64,000 bases of DNA from Hybos culiciformis (Eukaryota > Arthropoda > Insecta > Diptera > Hybotidae). The DNA lies in the NCBI GenBank assembly GCA_964007475.1, contig OZ023273.1, forward strand, positions 125,473,812 to 125,537,811, given 5' to 3'. A program made the position numbers and the translations under genes. Each line of letters begins with the position of its first letter. Position 1 is the first letter of the stretch. The notes under the pieces were generated by a model that was given only the letters and a program-made list of their open reading frames with translations, was not told where the DNA came from and searched no databases. Shown here piece by piece: positions 1-12,806 of the stretch.

Positions 1-3000
1 AAATCATTTAGAATTTTACAAAAAATTACTGATACTGAAGATAATAATGACGCCCCAAAAATTAATTCTAATGGAACACAATTTCAACGACCTCATTATT
101 CACGTCAAATGAGTAGTGGCGGATCAATCGATAATACAACCGAACATATGAAACGAATGCATGTTAACAATAGCTCTAAAAATCAGCAAGGTTAGTTTAT
201 TAATTAAATATGTAAATCGAATATTATGGTTAATTCTGACTTACAACTTACAAAAAATACAATCATATAAAGTAAACATAATAAATATTAAATTTTATTG
301 TTTTTGACTTTTTATTACATAGTAAATAAGAATCAAAATATTGTAAAATATAATTAAATTAAAACAAAACGAGGATCACAGCTTCACAGATATTTTTACT
401 GTTGTAGATTGCAAACTAAGTCAGCTAAGTAGTTTAATAACAAAAAAAACATAAATATTATCTTTCACTGTACATTTTCAACTTTATACTGCATAAAGAA
501 CTTAATATAAGAATATACGAACTTTAGATAATAGCAGTTCTACATTTAAGAAAATAATCACATTTTAATTAAAACATGTTTATAAACATTAAACATACTT
601 CTTGGAAACATATATCTAGTAATTCATATAATTAAGTAGTTACATTATGTTCTAAGTTCAATACAATATCAAAAACCATTCAATATTATAGCTTTCAATC
701 ATTTGCACACACTTAATCCATTCATTTCACACACAAATTATTAGTCATAGCAATTATTGGCCATAGCAAATACTTTCTAGCTAAACTAATGCTAGCAATT
801 AAAAATTTTGCAGCGAAATAATTCTTAAATTTACTTAAATATTTTGAAAATTTTGAATGGATTAATTCGCACTTAATATTTCAGGAATGGCAACAAAAAT
901 GTACCAACCGCCACAATATATTCAACACCCAGCTTATTTTAATGAAGGTCTGTTTTTGTATTGTGTGATGAATAAAGTAACCCACCTCCAATTAGATTAC
1001 TATTAATGTAGATTGCCTCGAATGATTTCAATATAGAAGAATTGAAAAAAGAATACGAGAAATCGAATTTATAGGAAATAATTTTTCTATTTAAAATTTT
1101 TTCTTGAAGTTGTATCGTATGCAACTACTGTCAATGAAAAAACTAGTTATTTAGCTTCTTTAAAAGAAAAAAAATATTTAAAATGATAATTTCATTTATT
1201 TATAAATTCGAGTGTGTACATATTAACAAATCGTCATGAAAATGCATGGCCATTATATTCAGAGCCCTTCAAATCATGTTTCATTTTAAGCATGAATGTT
1301 TTTATAAGTATTTAAACTTTTTATCATTTTTCATTTAGTTTAATAATAATTAAACAAAATAAATTAACTGCTATTATCATTATCATGTTTATCTATAACT
1401 ACAAGTATGAGAAATTTTTTTTCGCATTTTATTCCAATATTATTCAAATATACAAAAAATTGCATCCGAAATAAAATTATTTTTGTGCTGATTATTCATT
1501 AGATTTTATGTGTATTTAACCAAAATTCCTGAAATTATTGAGTCCACCAACAGAAATACATTATGTATTTTGTTTATGGATTAAAATAATTTGGTTCTTA
1601 CATAATAATGAAAGAAAACAGTGAGAGATATACAACACCACAAATTAGTTTAGAATTTAAAGTTGTAATAATCCACCCACGGCGCAGAGATGTTTTTGAA
1701 AGAGTATTTATGAAAGGAAGAATAATGTTAAATTTATAATTCATATTAATTAAAATAATATTTATTAAATGAAATAAATATCAAACCTTGCTTTAACATT
1801 AATTGTGATTTCATTAGCATCTAAAAAATATGTTAGAACTCTATTTTATTGAATAGCACTTATAATTTTAGAAGTTGAAAAATGTAAATAAAACAGACCG
1901 TAATTTTGTAGATTCTAGCCAAGTTTCAATAATTTGTTATAATATTCTTATTTTCCTTTAGATCCAACCCAACAATATATTCATCCCAGTGAACAACAAG
2001 TGCCGGAACCAAAAATATATACTGGAAGCGCCATACCTAGTAGATCATTTAAAATTTTGCAAGCAATGACAGCGCCCGAAAATGCTGGTAATTAATTATG
2101 AACAAGTAACAATCTCAAATAGCAAAATAAAAAAGTGACTTCCCATTTTCCCCTTATTTTTTAAAATAAAAATAAACTTTATAGAGAATTTTCTACTAGT
2201 TTCAATCATAATTATCTCAAAAACAAAATTCATAACTTTTTGTATATATTACATACATAAATAGACAAATTCGTCCTATTTTTTTTTTAAATAATTCTCA
2301 TTGAATTTTTATTTATCACTAAGCTTGTGTTGGATTTTAATCTTATTTGTAAAAATTATTATAGCAGAAGGTTGACTTTAAATATTTTGTTAAGTATTTT
2401 TATCTTCATCAAATTCACAACAAATTACACAACATTATCCATATTTCTCATTTTTCTTTTTTTATTTATAGCCGAGATGGAAAACTCGGATATTGATGAA
2501 TATGAACAAATTTCTGGTCCTCCATTTATACCTTATTATCCGTTTCCGCCACATTATTCATATCCATATCCATATCCTCCTCCATATCCTTGTCCATATC
2601 CATCCCTTCCATATTCCTATTATTATCCAAGCAATGGGTCTTTATCCTCCGAGTGTGATTCGCAAAATTTTAGTGAACCCTTTTATTTCCAGCCTGTTAT
2701 TAGAAGAAGAAAAAATTTAAGCAACCGTAATAATAGTTCGCAAGAAAGTTTAGATTCGTATAATTCTCAACTTATATCACGCCGAAAAAGTGCGCCTCCT
2801 AATATTGTTATAACTCCATCTATTGATGAAACTGAAGAAGACGTGTTAATTCATGAGAACGAAGCTGCCGTTAAAAATTTTGGCATACGAAAAGGTTCTC
2901 TAGCTAAGCTACAAGAAAAATTTGAAAATAACACTTCTTCCGAAACAAACACTTTAGAAAAATCAAACTCACAACCACAAAAAAATGTCGATAAACCCCC

Positions 3001-6000
3001 ATACAATAACTCAAAACCTATTTTATGTCGCAAGCACAGTTTTCAAGGAGATTTAGACCGTAAACAAATAAAGGTATCTAAGTCTCTTACTCGAAGTCAA
3101 AGTGAAAAACGGGAATTTGCCAGAAGCATTCGAGCTAGATCCTTACCAAAGAAATACGAAAATGAAAGTTTTGAAAAGTCACGCATTATTCAAAATGGAT
3201 CTGTAAATCGTTCATTGATATCAATTGATTTGCCTGAAATACCCAGAAGAATAAGAGAAGGTTCATTATCTAGAATGTCAGAGCCTCGAGAAACATCTGA
3301 TATGTCTCGCACGGAACGAGAAGGATCAGTTTTAGAAATACTATCTCAAAAACTTAATGACATCAATAAATCACAGATTATTGAAACTAATAATGAACAA
3401 CTTTATAAGTCCAACGCAATCCCAACAGATAAAAAAACAACATTTTTACATCCACAAAAGATAAATAGAAATGAATATTACAATAATGAATCAACTGATG
3501 ATGAGCTTGATTATTCGTCTGATACAAATCAGAATTCAGGTGAAAATCAATTAGAAAATGTTGAAAATGAAATTAAAAAAATTAAGTCAATTAAATCCGT
3601 TACTAACATTCAAGTGTATAACAATGATGACATAGAAGACGATGATCCAACTACAATCGATAGTTGTAGTGTTTTTGATGAAAGTGATTATGATGAAGGT
3701 GACGATGGTGATGATGGTGATGATGACGAAGAAATTGAAATTCCCAACGAAGAAGAGTTTACTTTTTCAGAAGAAGCAATTGAAGAAATTGACAGCGATC
3801 TAGAAGAAATTCATGAAGATGATTTGAGTATAATACTCGAGGAAAGTGAATCGCATGAAAGAGACTTAGAAAAGAAAAAACGTGTTCATAAAAATAGTAG
3901 CAATACAAGTGAGAGCTCTGAAACCATTGAAAATCAATATGGTGAAAATAAAAAAATCCCATTAAATATGGAAGAAGAAAATCTTGTAACGGTGCGCTTA
4001 CCGCTAAAGCTTTCCTTTAGTCGCTCATCAAATGACGAAAATGTAACTACTGTAGAAGTCGGTAACAGCGAAATTGAAGACAGATCACAATCATTCAGTA
4101 TCGCATCTATTCAAGATGACGATTTATACGATGATAGCGATACTGATGATTGTGAAGTTAGTGTTACAATCAGTTTACCATCACGTAGTAGTTCTACAGA
4201 TTTTAAGAAACCAATCTACAAAGAAACTCCTATTGAAGGGATCAATGAGAATATTGAAGATGATAATGACGTTTCGGTTTCATTTTCTCTAAATATGCGG
4301 AATAAATTTTTGGGAGAAACGTTGAGCGGCGACATTACAAACAATATTTCAGAATTTTCGGAAAGCTATGAAAACATAAAAAATAATGAAAAACTTAATA
4401 ATGATGAAAATTACGTTGATATTAATGAGAAAAACTTCGGAAAATCAACATTAATTAAAAATGAAGATTTTTGGGCAGCACTTAATGAAACTAATGAAAA
4501 AAAATATACAGACTTCTGGAGTGAAATAAATAAATCAAAGAAAATTTCTGACCCATATGACGAAAAAACGCCAATTGTAGAAAATATTAATTCACACGAG
4601 AACAATCAACTAGAAAACATTAATAATCTAGTCAAAACTAAATATTCAAATCCGTCATGGTGCGAACGCAAGTTTTCAAAAGAAGCAAGTGAAGAATCTT
4701 CTCAGAAAAATTTTGTAGAAGACTGCAAAAAAGATCTAAATGGATATTTATTTCAAAATGGTAAAGAATATTGCGAAACAAATGAAGAAGCAAATGCAGA
4801 CCCTGAAGATTTTTGGGCCCAAATAAATGACTCGCAGGACAGGAAAAATATTTCACAAAACACCGAAGAGTACAACTACAGTGATGATTGCGAAATAGAT
4901 TATTCTAATAATTGTAATAATTCGGAAATTAATGCATCGCAATCCGAAAAGGTGTTTAAAGATAAAATTGAGATAGAACCACATTCAAGCTTACAAACAA
5001 AAACTACGAATGAAACTTATATGAGTGAAAATACTTCAATAGATGAAAAGAAAAATGAAACATTGACATTATTAGCCAAAAGTGATCTCATCTATAAAGA
5101 AAAACAAAACGTTCAGCAACAACTTTTAAATAAATGTGATCTTCAAAATCTTTATGAAGAAACTACACCAGCTTTTCAGCCTTTTAACTCAGCTGAAATG
5201 TCTAATGACACTTTGGAAAATTATCCACTGGCAGATACTATTGATAATGAAATTGAACTAAAATCATCTGTTCGTGATAGAATAATAGCTTTTGAAACAG
5301 GTGAAATAATCAATACAGATTCGAATCAGAAACCACCTTCGGCGACGCAAATTTCTTGTGGTCAAAGTGATTTAAGCCGAACAAGCTCTCTTCAAAGATC
5401 GGAGTCAGAACTAGAAGAAGATGATTCTGGTGTAACGGATATGAATAAGTTAGTATCCGAAACTGATACAGAGTCTGAATGCTTCCCAGAATTAAAAAAA
5501 ATGACGAGATATCAACGTGCCTCCACACATTCACGTCTCTTCAAACTTCTTCAAGATGACGGTGATATCATCGTAGATAATGATGAAATGGAGAAACAGT
5601 TGGAAGATTCAAAACTAGATTTTCGCCCATCGAAGAAAAAAATCGTGCACAACGTTTCAATAACAAGAAAACAAAATCCTAACGCTGTTAAAGAAGCTGA
5701 ATCAATGGCTCAAAGGCGCGAACGATTGTCTTTACCTTTAAAAATGAATAAAAGTATAGATTCAGATAATTTATCAACTTCTAACTCTCCAATTTCACCG
5801 ACAAATACAAAACTGAAAAAGAATGTTGTCAGTGATCAATTAGTAAATGAATTAGTTCAAAGTTTATTGCTAAAGAAAAACAGTGAACAATTTAAAAATT
5901 TACCTATGGCGAAATTACAAGCTGCAGCAAAGCGTGTTCTAGAAGAAGAATTAGATTCTTTAGAAGACACATCTATTGAATCTACCCCCGCAATTACTCC

Positions 6001-6325
6001 ACAAGAATTCAAGACTGATTCGTATTCTGATTATTATGATACGTGGAATGGTACTAATAATAAGTCAGAAATTACTAAAGATTTCGAAATCCTACCATCA
6101 AAAGCATTTAAAAATTTACAAGAGCAGTCGTTATTAGGTAGGAAAAAACTATGGGCAGCAAGATGTCCACGTGTTTTAAGTTCGAAAACTGTAAATCGTG
6201 ATTTAGCTAGAGTTACTGAATCACCTGAAATGTATAGGGGTTCTAGTGTCATAAGAAGTAGTTGTGAGAAAGAAGCTGATAATACAAATTCCTACAACAT
6301 AAATAATTTTAATAGAAAACTGTAA
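1..6325 (+). CDS. 3' exons of a probable Zasp/PDLIM-type Z-disc protein (long isoform), 5' end outside window
   Basis: Exons 1..190 (starts upstream of the window), 885..947, 1962..2087 and 2472..6325 join in frame, each junction carrying one leftover base; the donor at 947 (GTCTGT) is the only weak site. The small exons encode polar sequence with two related motifs, KSFRILQK and RSFKILQA, the second preceded by PSEQQVPEPK. I associate this segment with the linker of insect Zasp and vertebrate PDLIM proteins, but no PDZ or LIM domain lies in the window, so the name is inference. The terminal exon encodes 1,283 residues: a Pro/Tyr-rich start, repeated R-(K/E)-G-S phosphosite-like motifs, a strongly acidic middle, three DFW(A/S)xx(I/L)N motifs, a third LQ motif (RLFKLLQDD) and a basic C-terminus. 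It looks intrinsically disordered. An in-frame ATG at 2327 lies in the preceding intron and is not taken as a start. The stop is TAA at 6323-6325. Confidence 0.7.
191..884 (+). other. Intron of the first gene
   Basis: Bounded by GTTAGT and TTTCAG. It is AT-rich and I see no coding or repeat structure in it. Confidence 0.7.
948..1961 (+). other. Intron of the first gene
   Basis: Bounded by a non-ideal GTCTGT donor and a CCTTTAG acceptor. It holds only AT-rich sequence. The intron from 2088 to 2471 is similar and remains open in the frame of the following exon for its last 145 bases. Confidence 0.65.
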
Positions 6326-9300
6326 TATTTACATAAGTTATTTATAAAAGTTATATAATTATTTCTTTATCTTTGTTTAAGAAGGCATTGCCTTATATTT
6401 TCAGCATTTAAACTGCCTTTATAGATTATTTTTATTCATTAAAAAATTTTGCGAAATCATTACTCATTTCCGCAAGGTAAATAATTCGAAAAATACTGAT
6501 AATTAATTTTGTAATAACCAGTTGATTGAAATTCTGAATAAACTCAACTTCATATTTTGAGATTGGAAATTTATTCAGTCTTGTATTAAAAATTATACTA
6601 TTTCAAATAACAATATTACTTCGTACATTTAATATAAATGTAGGTAACTCAGAATACAATCTGCTAATATTGGAATCAAATCATAAATAAAAATCCTATA
6701 TGCACCGTCCGACAAACTGACGGCTATGGTACGTTATGTGCAGTAATAGTTTTCTACCTTCAAATGCACAAAAAGCATCAATATTATTAAACAATGTTTT
6801 CAAATTATATTCAAAAAATATAATATTAACTAATATGTTAATAAAACTGAATAAGATTTTAAAATTATCAGAAAAAGGTATAATATCTGTATATATATTT
6901 AATACATATAACGAATCATTTACCTTTATAAGATCCTACTACATCATAATAATTTAGAAATTTGTTTCAACATTCGTTAAAATATCCATAAAAGCACTGC
7001 CTTTTCTACGTGAACGCATTTACTGAAAATATATTTCATTTTTATGAAACTAAAATTGAAGGTATTACGAAAAAAACACTATATTAAAACTATGTTCTTC
7101 AGCCTTATGTATGAATATAAATTTTTTTTTTTAATATTTTTTATTTTAAATTTGAAGCTAATTATTGCATCGCATTTTAATATCGTTTTGTTAGAAAGTT
7201 TTTTTTTTGTTAATCTATAATTAGTGGTTAGCGAACAAGTGTCATTATGCTAACATGTTGCAATAGAACTATTGTTTGTTTTTTTTTTTTTTTTAATATT
7301 GAGAATATTGATTTTTTTGTAAATCAACATTTTGACAATAATAGTTTGTTCGCATATCCGATTTTATAGATCTACTATAATAGTCTCACCCTGAAGTAGT
7401 CCATAATCAACTATTTTCATATAAGTATAAATTCAAATAAATGTTATTAATTTGATTAAGTTTTTGCTTCACGGTGAAATCTATTACAGAACCTTTATTT
7501 TATGTACTTTATATTTTATATATTAATTCAAATATAATTTAAATAAAGAATTTCAAGAAGCAAATTAATGTTGCGCATATTTGAAAATTGTATGGCGCAC
7601 GCAAAACTTCAATAACAAACTATACGTTAATGCTTTTCAGTCTTAATTAGGTCCAATATGATTTTGTAATATAATTTTATTATTTTATTACATATAAATA
7701 TATTTTTTAAATGTTTTTATTTTACTTTTTTTTTTAAATAATTTAAATATTTTGCCAAAAATAGTATTTATCGAATAATTTTTGAAAGAATTTTTTGGTA
7801 TTTTAATTTAATGGTGTATTGTAAAATTAATCTGTATGGTATATTTAAGTATAACTTTTAAATAAAATCATAAACTTGCCGCGAGCAAATTAAGAAATTT
7901 GATATAGGAAATCTAACATTAAAATGTTCCGTCATGTATACTTAATCGTTTTAAATTTTTTAGTAACGAACTGTACTTTAGAACAAAATATTTGAAAATT
8001 ATTTGAGAGTACACCAGAGAAATTACCGAAAAAAAAACAATGGTTTACAAGAACCATGTTATAGAGAATAATTTTAATAATCCAAGTCATTGTAAAAGAT
8101 CATTCTGTCGATTTATGGAGTTAAATAAGATTCACCGAATTTATAAATCTAACGCATAAATGATAATTTATATTCAATAATTTGTATAGTTCGTGAAGAG
8201 AATTTACAGACTGTCAAAAATATAGAAGTGATCGATTCCAATCAATTTTGCTTTTTTTAATTTTACAAAAAAAAAAACTAAACTTTTACAAGAGTTTTCA
8301 ATTGAAATTATGGAGTAAACTCCACCTTTTTTCCCATTCACATTACATTTTTATAAATAAAGAAAAAATTCAACACAAGATTAAATAACATAAACGAATA
8401 TATTTTGATATAATGTATATTACAGAATGATAATATTTCAAAAAGGTGAAGTTTTCTCACGAGCTCAGACAAATTTCAAAACCATTTTTATTTGTAACTT
8501 AAAAAAAATATCTGAATATAATTTTGCACTATGAAATCTACATCAATATAAAATATTTTCTTTTTAAATAAAAAAATAGTTATTAATAAAAAAATTGTAT
8601 TTTCAAGAAGCTTACAAAACAACCCTTAGGTCTATTTTAAACGAGAATAAAATACGCGAGGCACTTGAGATACAGGGCTAACGTACATTTCTATATAATT
8701 TAATTCAACTATTCCAACCGCCTCTCAAATTCGTGGCAAAGATAAATAAGCCCTAAAATTCATAATGTTTTCTTAAATTTCACGTAGGTTTTGTTTAGTT
8801 TTAAAATACTTAATACAATTTTTAAAATTTTTTGCTTTAGTTTTTTTGGGGTTTATTTATTTTTTGTATTTTAGAGTTTAGTTCACTCTAGGGATTAGAC
8901 TTGCCCTCTAGGGAATTAATTAAAAATGAAAATGCAATAAAAAGCCAATATCTCAAATCCCAAAAAAAAAATAAAATGAAAACCGAGAAAACCTTACATT
9001 ATTTTGCTAGAAAAAATTGGTTTTGGGCTAATTGGGAATTGTGTTTTCATAATCACAAATATTTTTCGTTTATTAACTAATTGATTTACATTTTAAAAAT
9101 TATCGCTTTTTAAAAATTCCAAAAAGAAATATTTGTTTTAAATTAATTTGAATATTCCACTTTAATTTAAGAAACTTTAATTTTATACTAAAGAATATTC
9201 AATGAACGATTTTCTATTGCAAAATTTTTTCATCATAAGATTTAAATTCATCGTTTCTCCCGTTAATAAGTATACTTCTAGAATCTGTGAAATGCACGAA

Positions 9301-10441
9301 GTGAACTTATAAGTCATCAGATTGCCAAATTTGTAACTCATAATAACCCTTATTTTAACTTGAAAACAATTTCTTAGTTACGTATACATAGATTTATCGA
9401 TAGCAAATTATAAAAACAAATATTTATTTATATATAAAATTATTCTTCCCAACAATTAAAGTTTATTTTTTATATATTCCAAATTTAATCTGTAATGAAA
9501 AGTTAATAAAATTTCAAATTACCAAATAAATGAGCATTGCTGCTATGGCTATTTTAGCATATCTAACCAATTATAATTTCAAATTTTTAATTGTTTCTAA
9601 AACTCATATCGACACAAAACATTTGTATTAGATTTGGATTCGTTATAAATTTTAAGTATTTTGCATGGTTTTTGTTTTTTTTGTTATTACAAACCAATCA
9701 ATTAATACAAGGTATCTTACGGAATAACGAACGGAATCAATGAAAAAAAATTTTAAGTTAAGGTGAGCTGAAAAAAATTTAAAAACTCCAATTGATTTTC
9801 TTATGCACTTTTCTGCATGTAAAAGAATAGACTTATGTCCGTTGTATATTTACAGACTTATGTCTTTCTAATGAACTTTGTCTAAAGATAAGAGTTTGTA
9901 TATCATTCAATAGAAAATTCTTTGAAATTAAAACAGTATCAGTAGAAGAAATAAATTTTAAAAACAAGTTAAAAAAAATGTGTATTGTTTTAGTAATGAA
10001 TACATATTTGATTTCATAGTTCATTATTCTACTTGTTTTTACTTTGGCCGGTAAGCTACTTCTACTGCGGATAGCTTCAAAATAATGTTCTCAACTTTGT
10101 GTTACAATGCACATTCAAAAATAAGAACACTTAAAGAAAATTTATAATCAACTTGTATTGGCTATTCAGCTAAAAATCTAAAAAATATATTACGGCTTAA
10201 CTTCTTGTGGTGTGATTTGAGATATTAAAATGTACATTTTTTTGAACTCATCCTATTTTCGGATGCGAATCACGGTATTAGATATAATAATACATTGTGA
10301 ACATTGGATTATCGGTATATTTTAAAAAAGGAATTTTCCGTAAGAAACCTTAAATTTTATGTCAAATATGAACATTCTCAACCAAAAAAATTTCTAAAAA
10401 TTCAAAACATTTAATTAATAATTTTTTCATTTTTCTTTCAG
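6326..10441 (+). other. 3' UTR of the long isoform and long intron before the alternative terminal exon
   Basis: An AATAAA at 6537-6542, about 210 bases after the stop, is a plausible poly(A) signal for the long isoform. The rest is AT-rich with long A and T runs. I see no further reading frame with recognisable protein features and no clear repeat. Confidence 0.5.
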
Positions 10442-10464
10442 GACCTGGTCAATCAGATCTATAA
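10442..10464 (+). CDS. Alternative short terminal coding exon of the first gene
   Basis: A strong acceptor (TTTTCTTTCAG) at 10441 is followed by eight codons reading GPGQSDL and stop when entered with one carried base. That is the phase left by the donors at 190, 947 and 2087. Splicing 2087 to 10442 would give an isoform ending PENAGPGQSDL that skips the giant exon. The reading is short, so it rests on acceptor quality, phase match and the compact Gly/Pro ending. AATAAA-like signals follow around 10,780. A further phase-compatible acceptor at 11,893 opens GLNYYVSQIFK and then a Lys-rich tail to a stop, but it is less convincing. Confidence 0.5.
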
Positions 10465-12806
10465 TTATTTCTTGTTCAATAGAAATAAGTTATAGACTCT
10501 AAAAATATTTAAAAATAAGAACAAAAATACGCAATTTATAGTTTCGAGTTTAAATTATTATAAAATTAAAAAGGAAGCTTTTAAATCGTTATTATTACAT
10601 TTCTTTTATGACTATGACATTTTAATAAATATGACTAAATTTAAGTTGAAAGAAGCGTTGTTGTATAAAAGAAAAAATAAAAGAAAAATATTATTCTCGG
10701 CACACTGTACCTATTAATAACTTAAAGCAAAACTATCTAAATATTTGTAAAGGGATTATTTTTTATGAAATAATTTTAATAAAGAAGTATCTTAATTATT
10801 ATAATAACAATGAAATAAAATAAATTGGCAAAGGGTATTAAAATTTCAATTTATTTTAATATCCTTAATCAATTCAAATATAAACACAGTAACACAATTA
10901 TAATTGATGTAACATGCTACAAACATTTAGAGAGCCTTGCTTGATCATAAAAAAAAATTATAATATTTAAAAAAATTAAACATTTATAATTTCTAATTTT
11001 ATTGAAATTAGATTTCCGAAATAGAAATAATAGCTCTAGACTGTAGTTTATGATATTTATGATAATTTATTTGTTCATTATATGAAAAGAAGCAAAAATT
11101 CCTATCCGATACAAATCTTTAAAAATATATAATAATTTTAATTGGTTTGATAGGCTGATTACAACTATTTAAATTTTATTGAAAATATTTTAACAAATTT
11201 TGATTTTGCAATCTGACTTTTTAATTTTCATAAACTGTATTAAAATCGAAAATATTATGAACTTATAAATATTCATCCAACTTAAAAATTACAATTGTAC
11301 AATAATAAAAATAAACATGCAACAACCAATAATTTTAAAGAATTATTTTCATGCAAAAATTTTAAAAGCTTTCCTTTTAATTAAAAATAAATACATAATT
11401 AAATATTTTTTTGTTTTGATGGCATTTAGTTATAAACTTTTTTATGTTAAAAAGGGATGAATAAACTATGAAAATATGCAAAACAAGTACATTATAATAT
11501 ATACTATATACATATTAAAATTAAGCTACAAAAATAATATGATATTCTCTTTTTGTGTAAATTTTAAATAATATTTTTTTTAATTAGAAGAAAAAAGCTT
11601 GCTAAAAAACTCAATTAATAATTTTGCTACATTTTATTCATAAAAATTAATATACTTAATATTTTTATTCATAAATTGGTTTTTTTTTTTTAATACGAAA
11701 GTGTATTTTATGCTTACAACAAACACATCATGTATATTTTTAACTAAATCTAAAATATATATATATATTTAAAAATATATAAGTCATTATTATTGTCTAT
11801 TGAAAATTATATTAAACTATAGACTTTTTGATTGATAATTTTAAATAAATAATTATTAATTAAAAAAAATATTTTTTCTTTTTGAATTTTCAGGTCTTAA
11901 CTATTATGTTTCGCAAATTTTCAAAATAAATAAAATAAAAAAATAAATTTAAAAGTTCGGTTCTCACTGCATTGTAAATAGAAATTATTTTGTGCTCTAT
12001 AAAAATTCAAAAAACTATTACAAACTTACGGGCGAAAATAATTGATTTCTAAAAGAGCCAATAATTTTAACCATTTTCCATTAAAAATTAAAAATATACT
12101 ATATGTTTTCATTAAATGTCCATGTTAGACCTTTAAGATGCATTAGTCACAACCAGGGTCTAACCATTTTTTTTAAATTCCTCTCGACTTATATCTACAT
12201 CAATTTTCAACGGAATCCATTACAATTTCTTAAATTGAAAAGTGAAATGGTCTACACTTAATTTATGAGATACCGTTCTATAATATATGATGGCACATTA
12301 AGTTTGTATACTGCAAAAAAATTTCAAATGCGTTTTCGAACAACGTCTTTAAGCCCAGATATTTTGACATATGAAAAAAAATAATTATGTTCATATTACA
12401 AAATTAAGTTTAAATATAAAAATTACAATTCCTAACTTTGGCTCAATTAAGTAGTGAACAGAGCGGCAAATAATAACGCATTATGAAAAATAATTTAGTA
12501 ACATGTCCCGAAATTATGATGATAAATTGTATTAATAAATTTTCTTGTATTGTCCGATTGTCGATTACATTGAATAATTTAAAATCTTATTTTACTCCCC
12601 AACTTTCTTATTGACTGAAATTTCTAATTGAATATAAAAAAACGTTTTTGATGTTAACATAATAACAATATTTAATTCTGCAATTTTTTCTTAAAACTAT
12701 TTGTAGTAAGTAATTTTTTTTCTCATTCCATTATATCTGATTTTTTTGGCTTAGTATGATGAATTTTTTTGAATTTTTAAAAATTATAACTGTGCAACGT
12801 ACAATT
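10465..12806. other. Convergent intergenic region between the first gene and DFFB
   Basis: This stretch holds the 3' ends of two convergent genes. It is AT-rich with a short TA run near 11,757. Apart from the possible extra terminal exon at 11,893 described with the first gene, I see nothing supportable. Confidence 0.5.

Noticed and set aside
2327..2471. In-frame ATG and hydrophobic segment at the start of the giant open frame
   Set aside because: The sequence ends in TTATTTATAG|CC, a good acceptor in the correct phase, so this part is intron read-through, not a signal or membrane segment.
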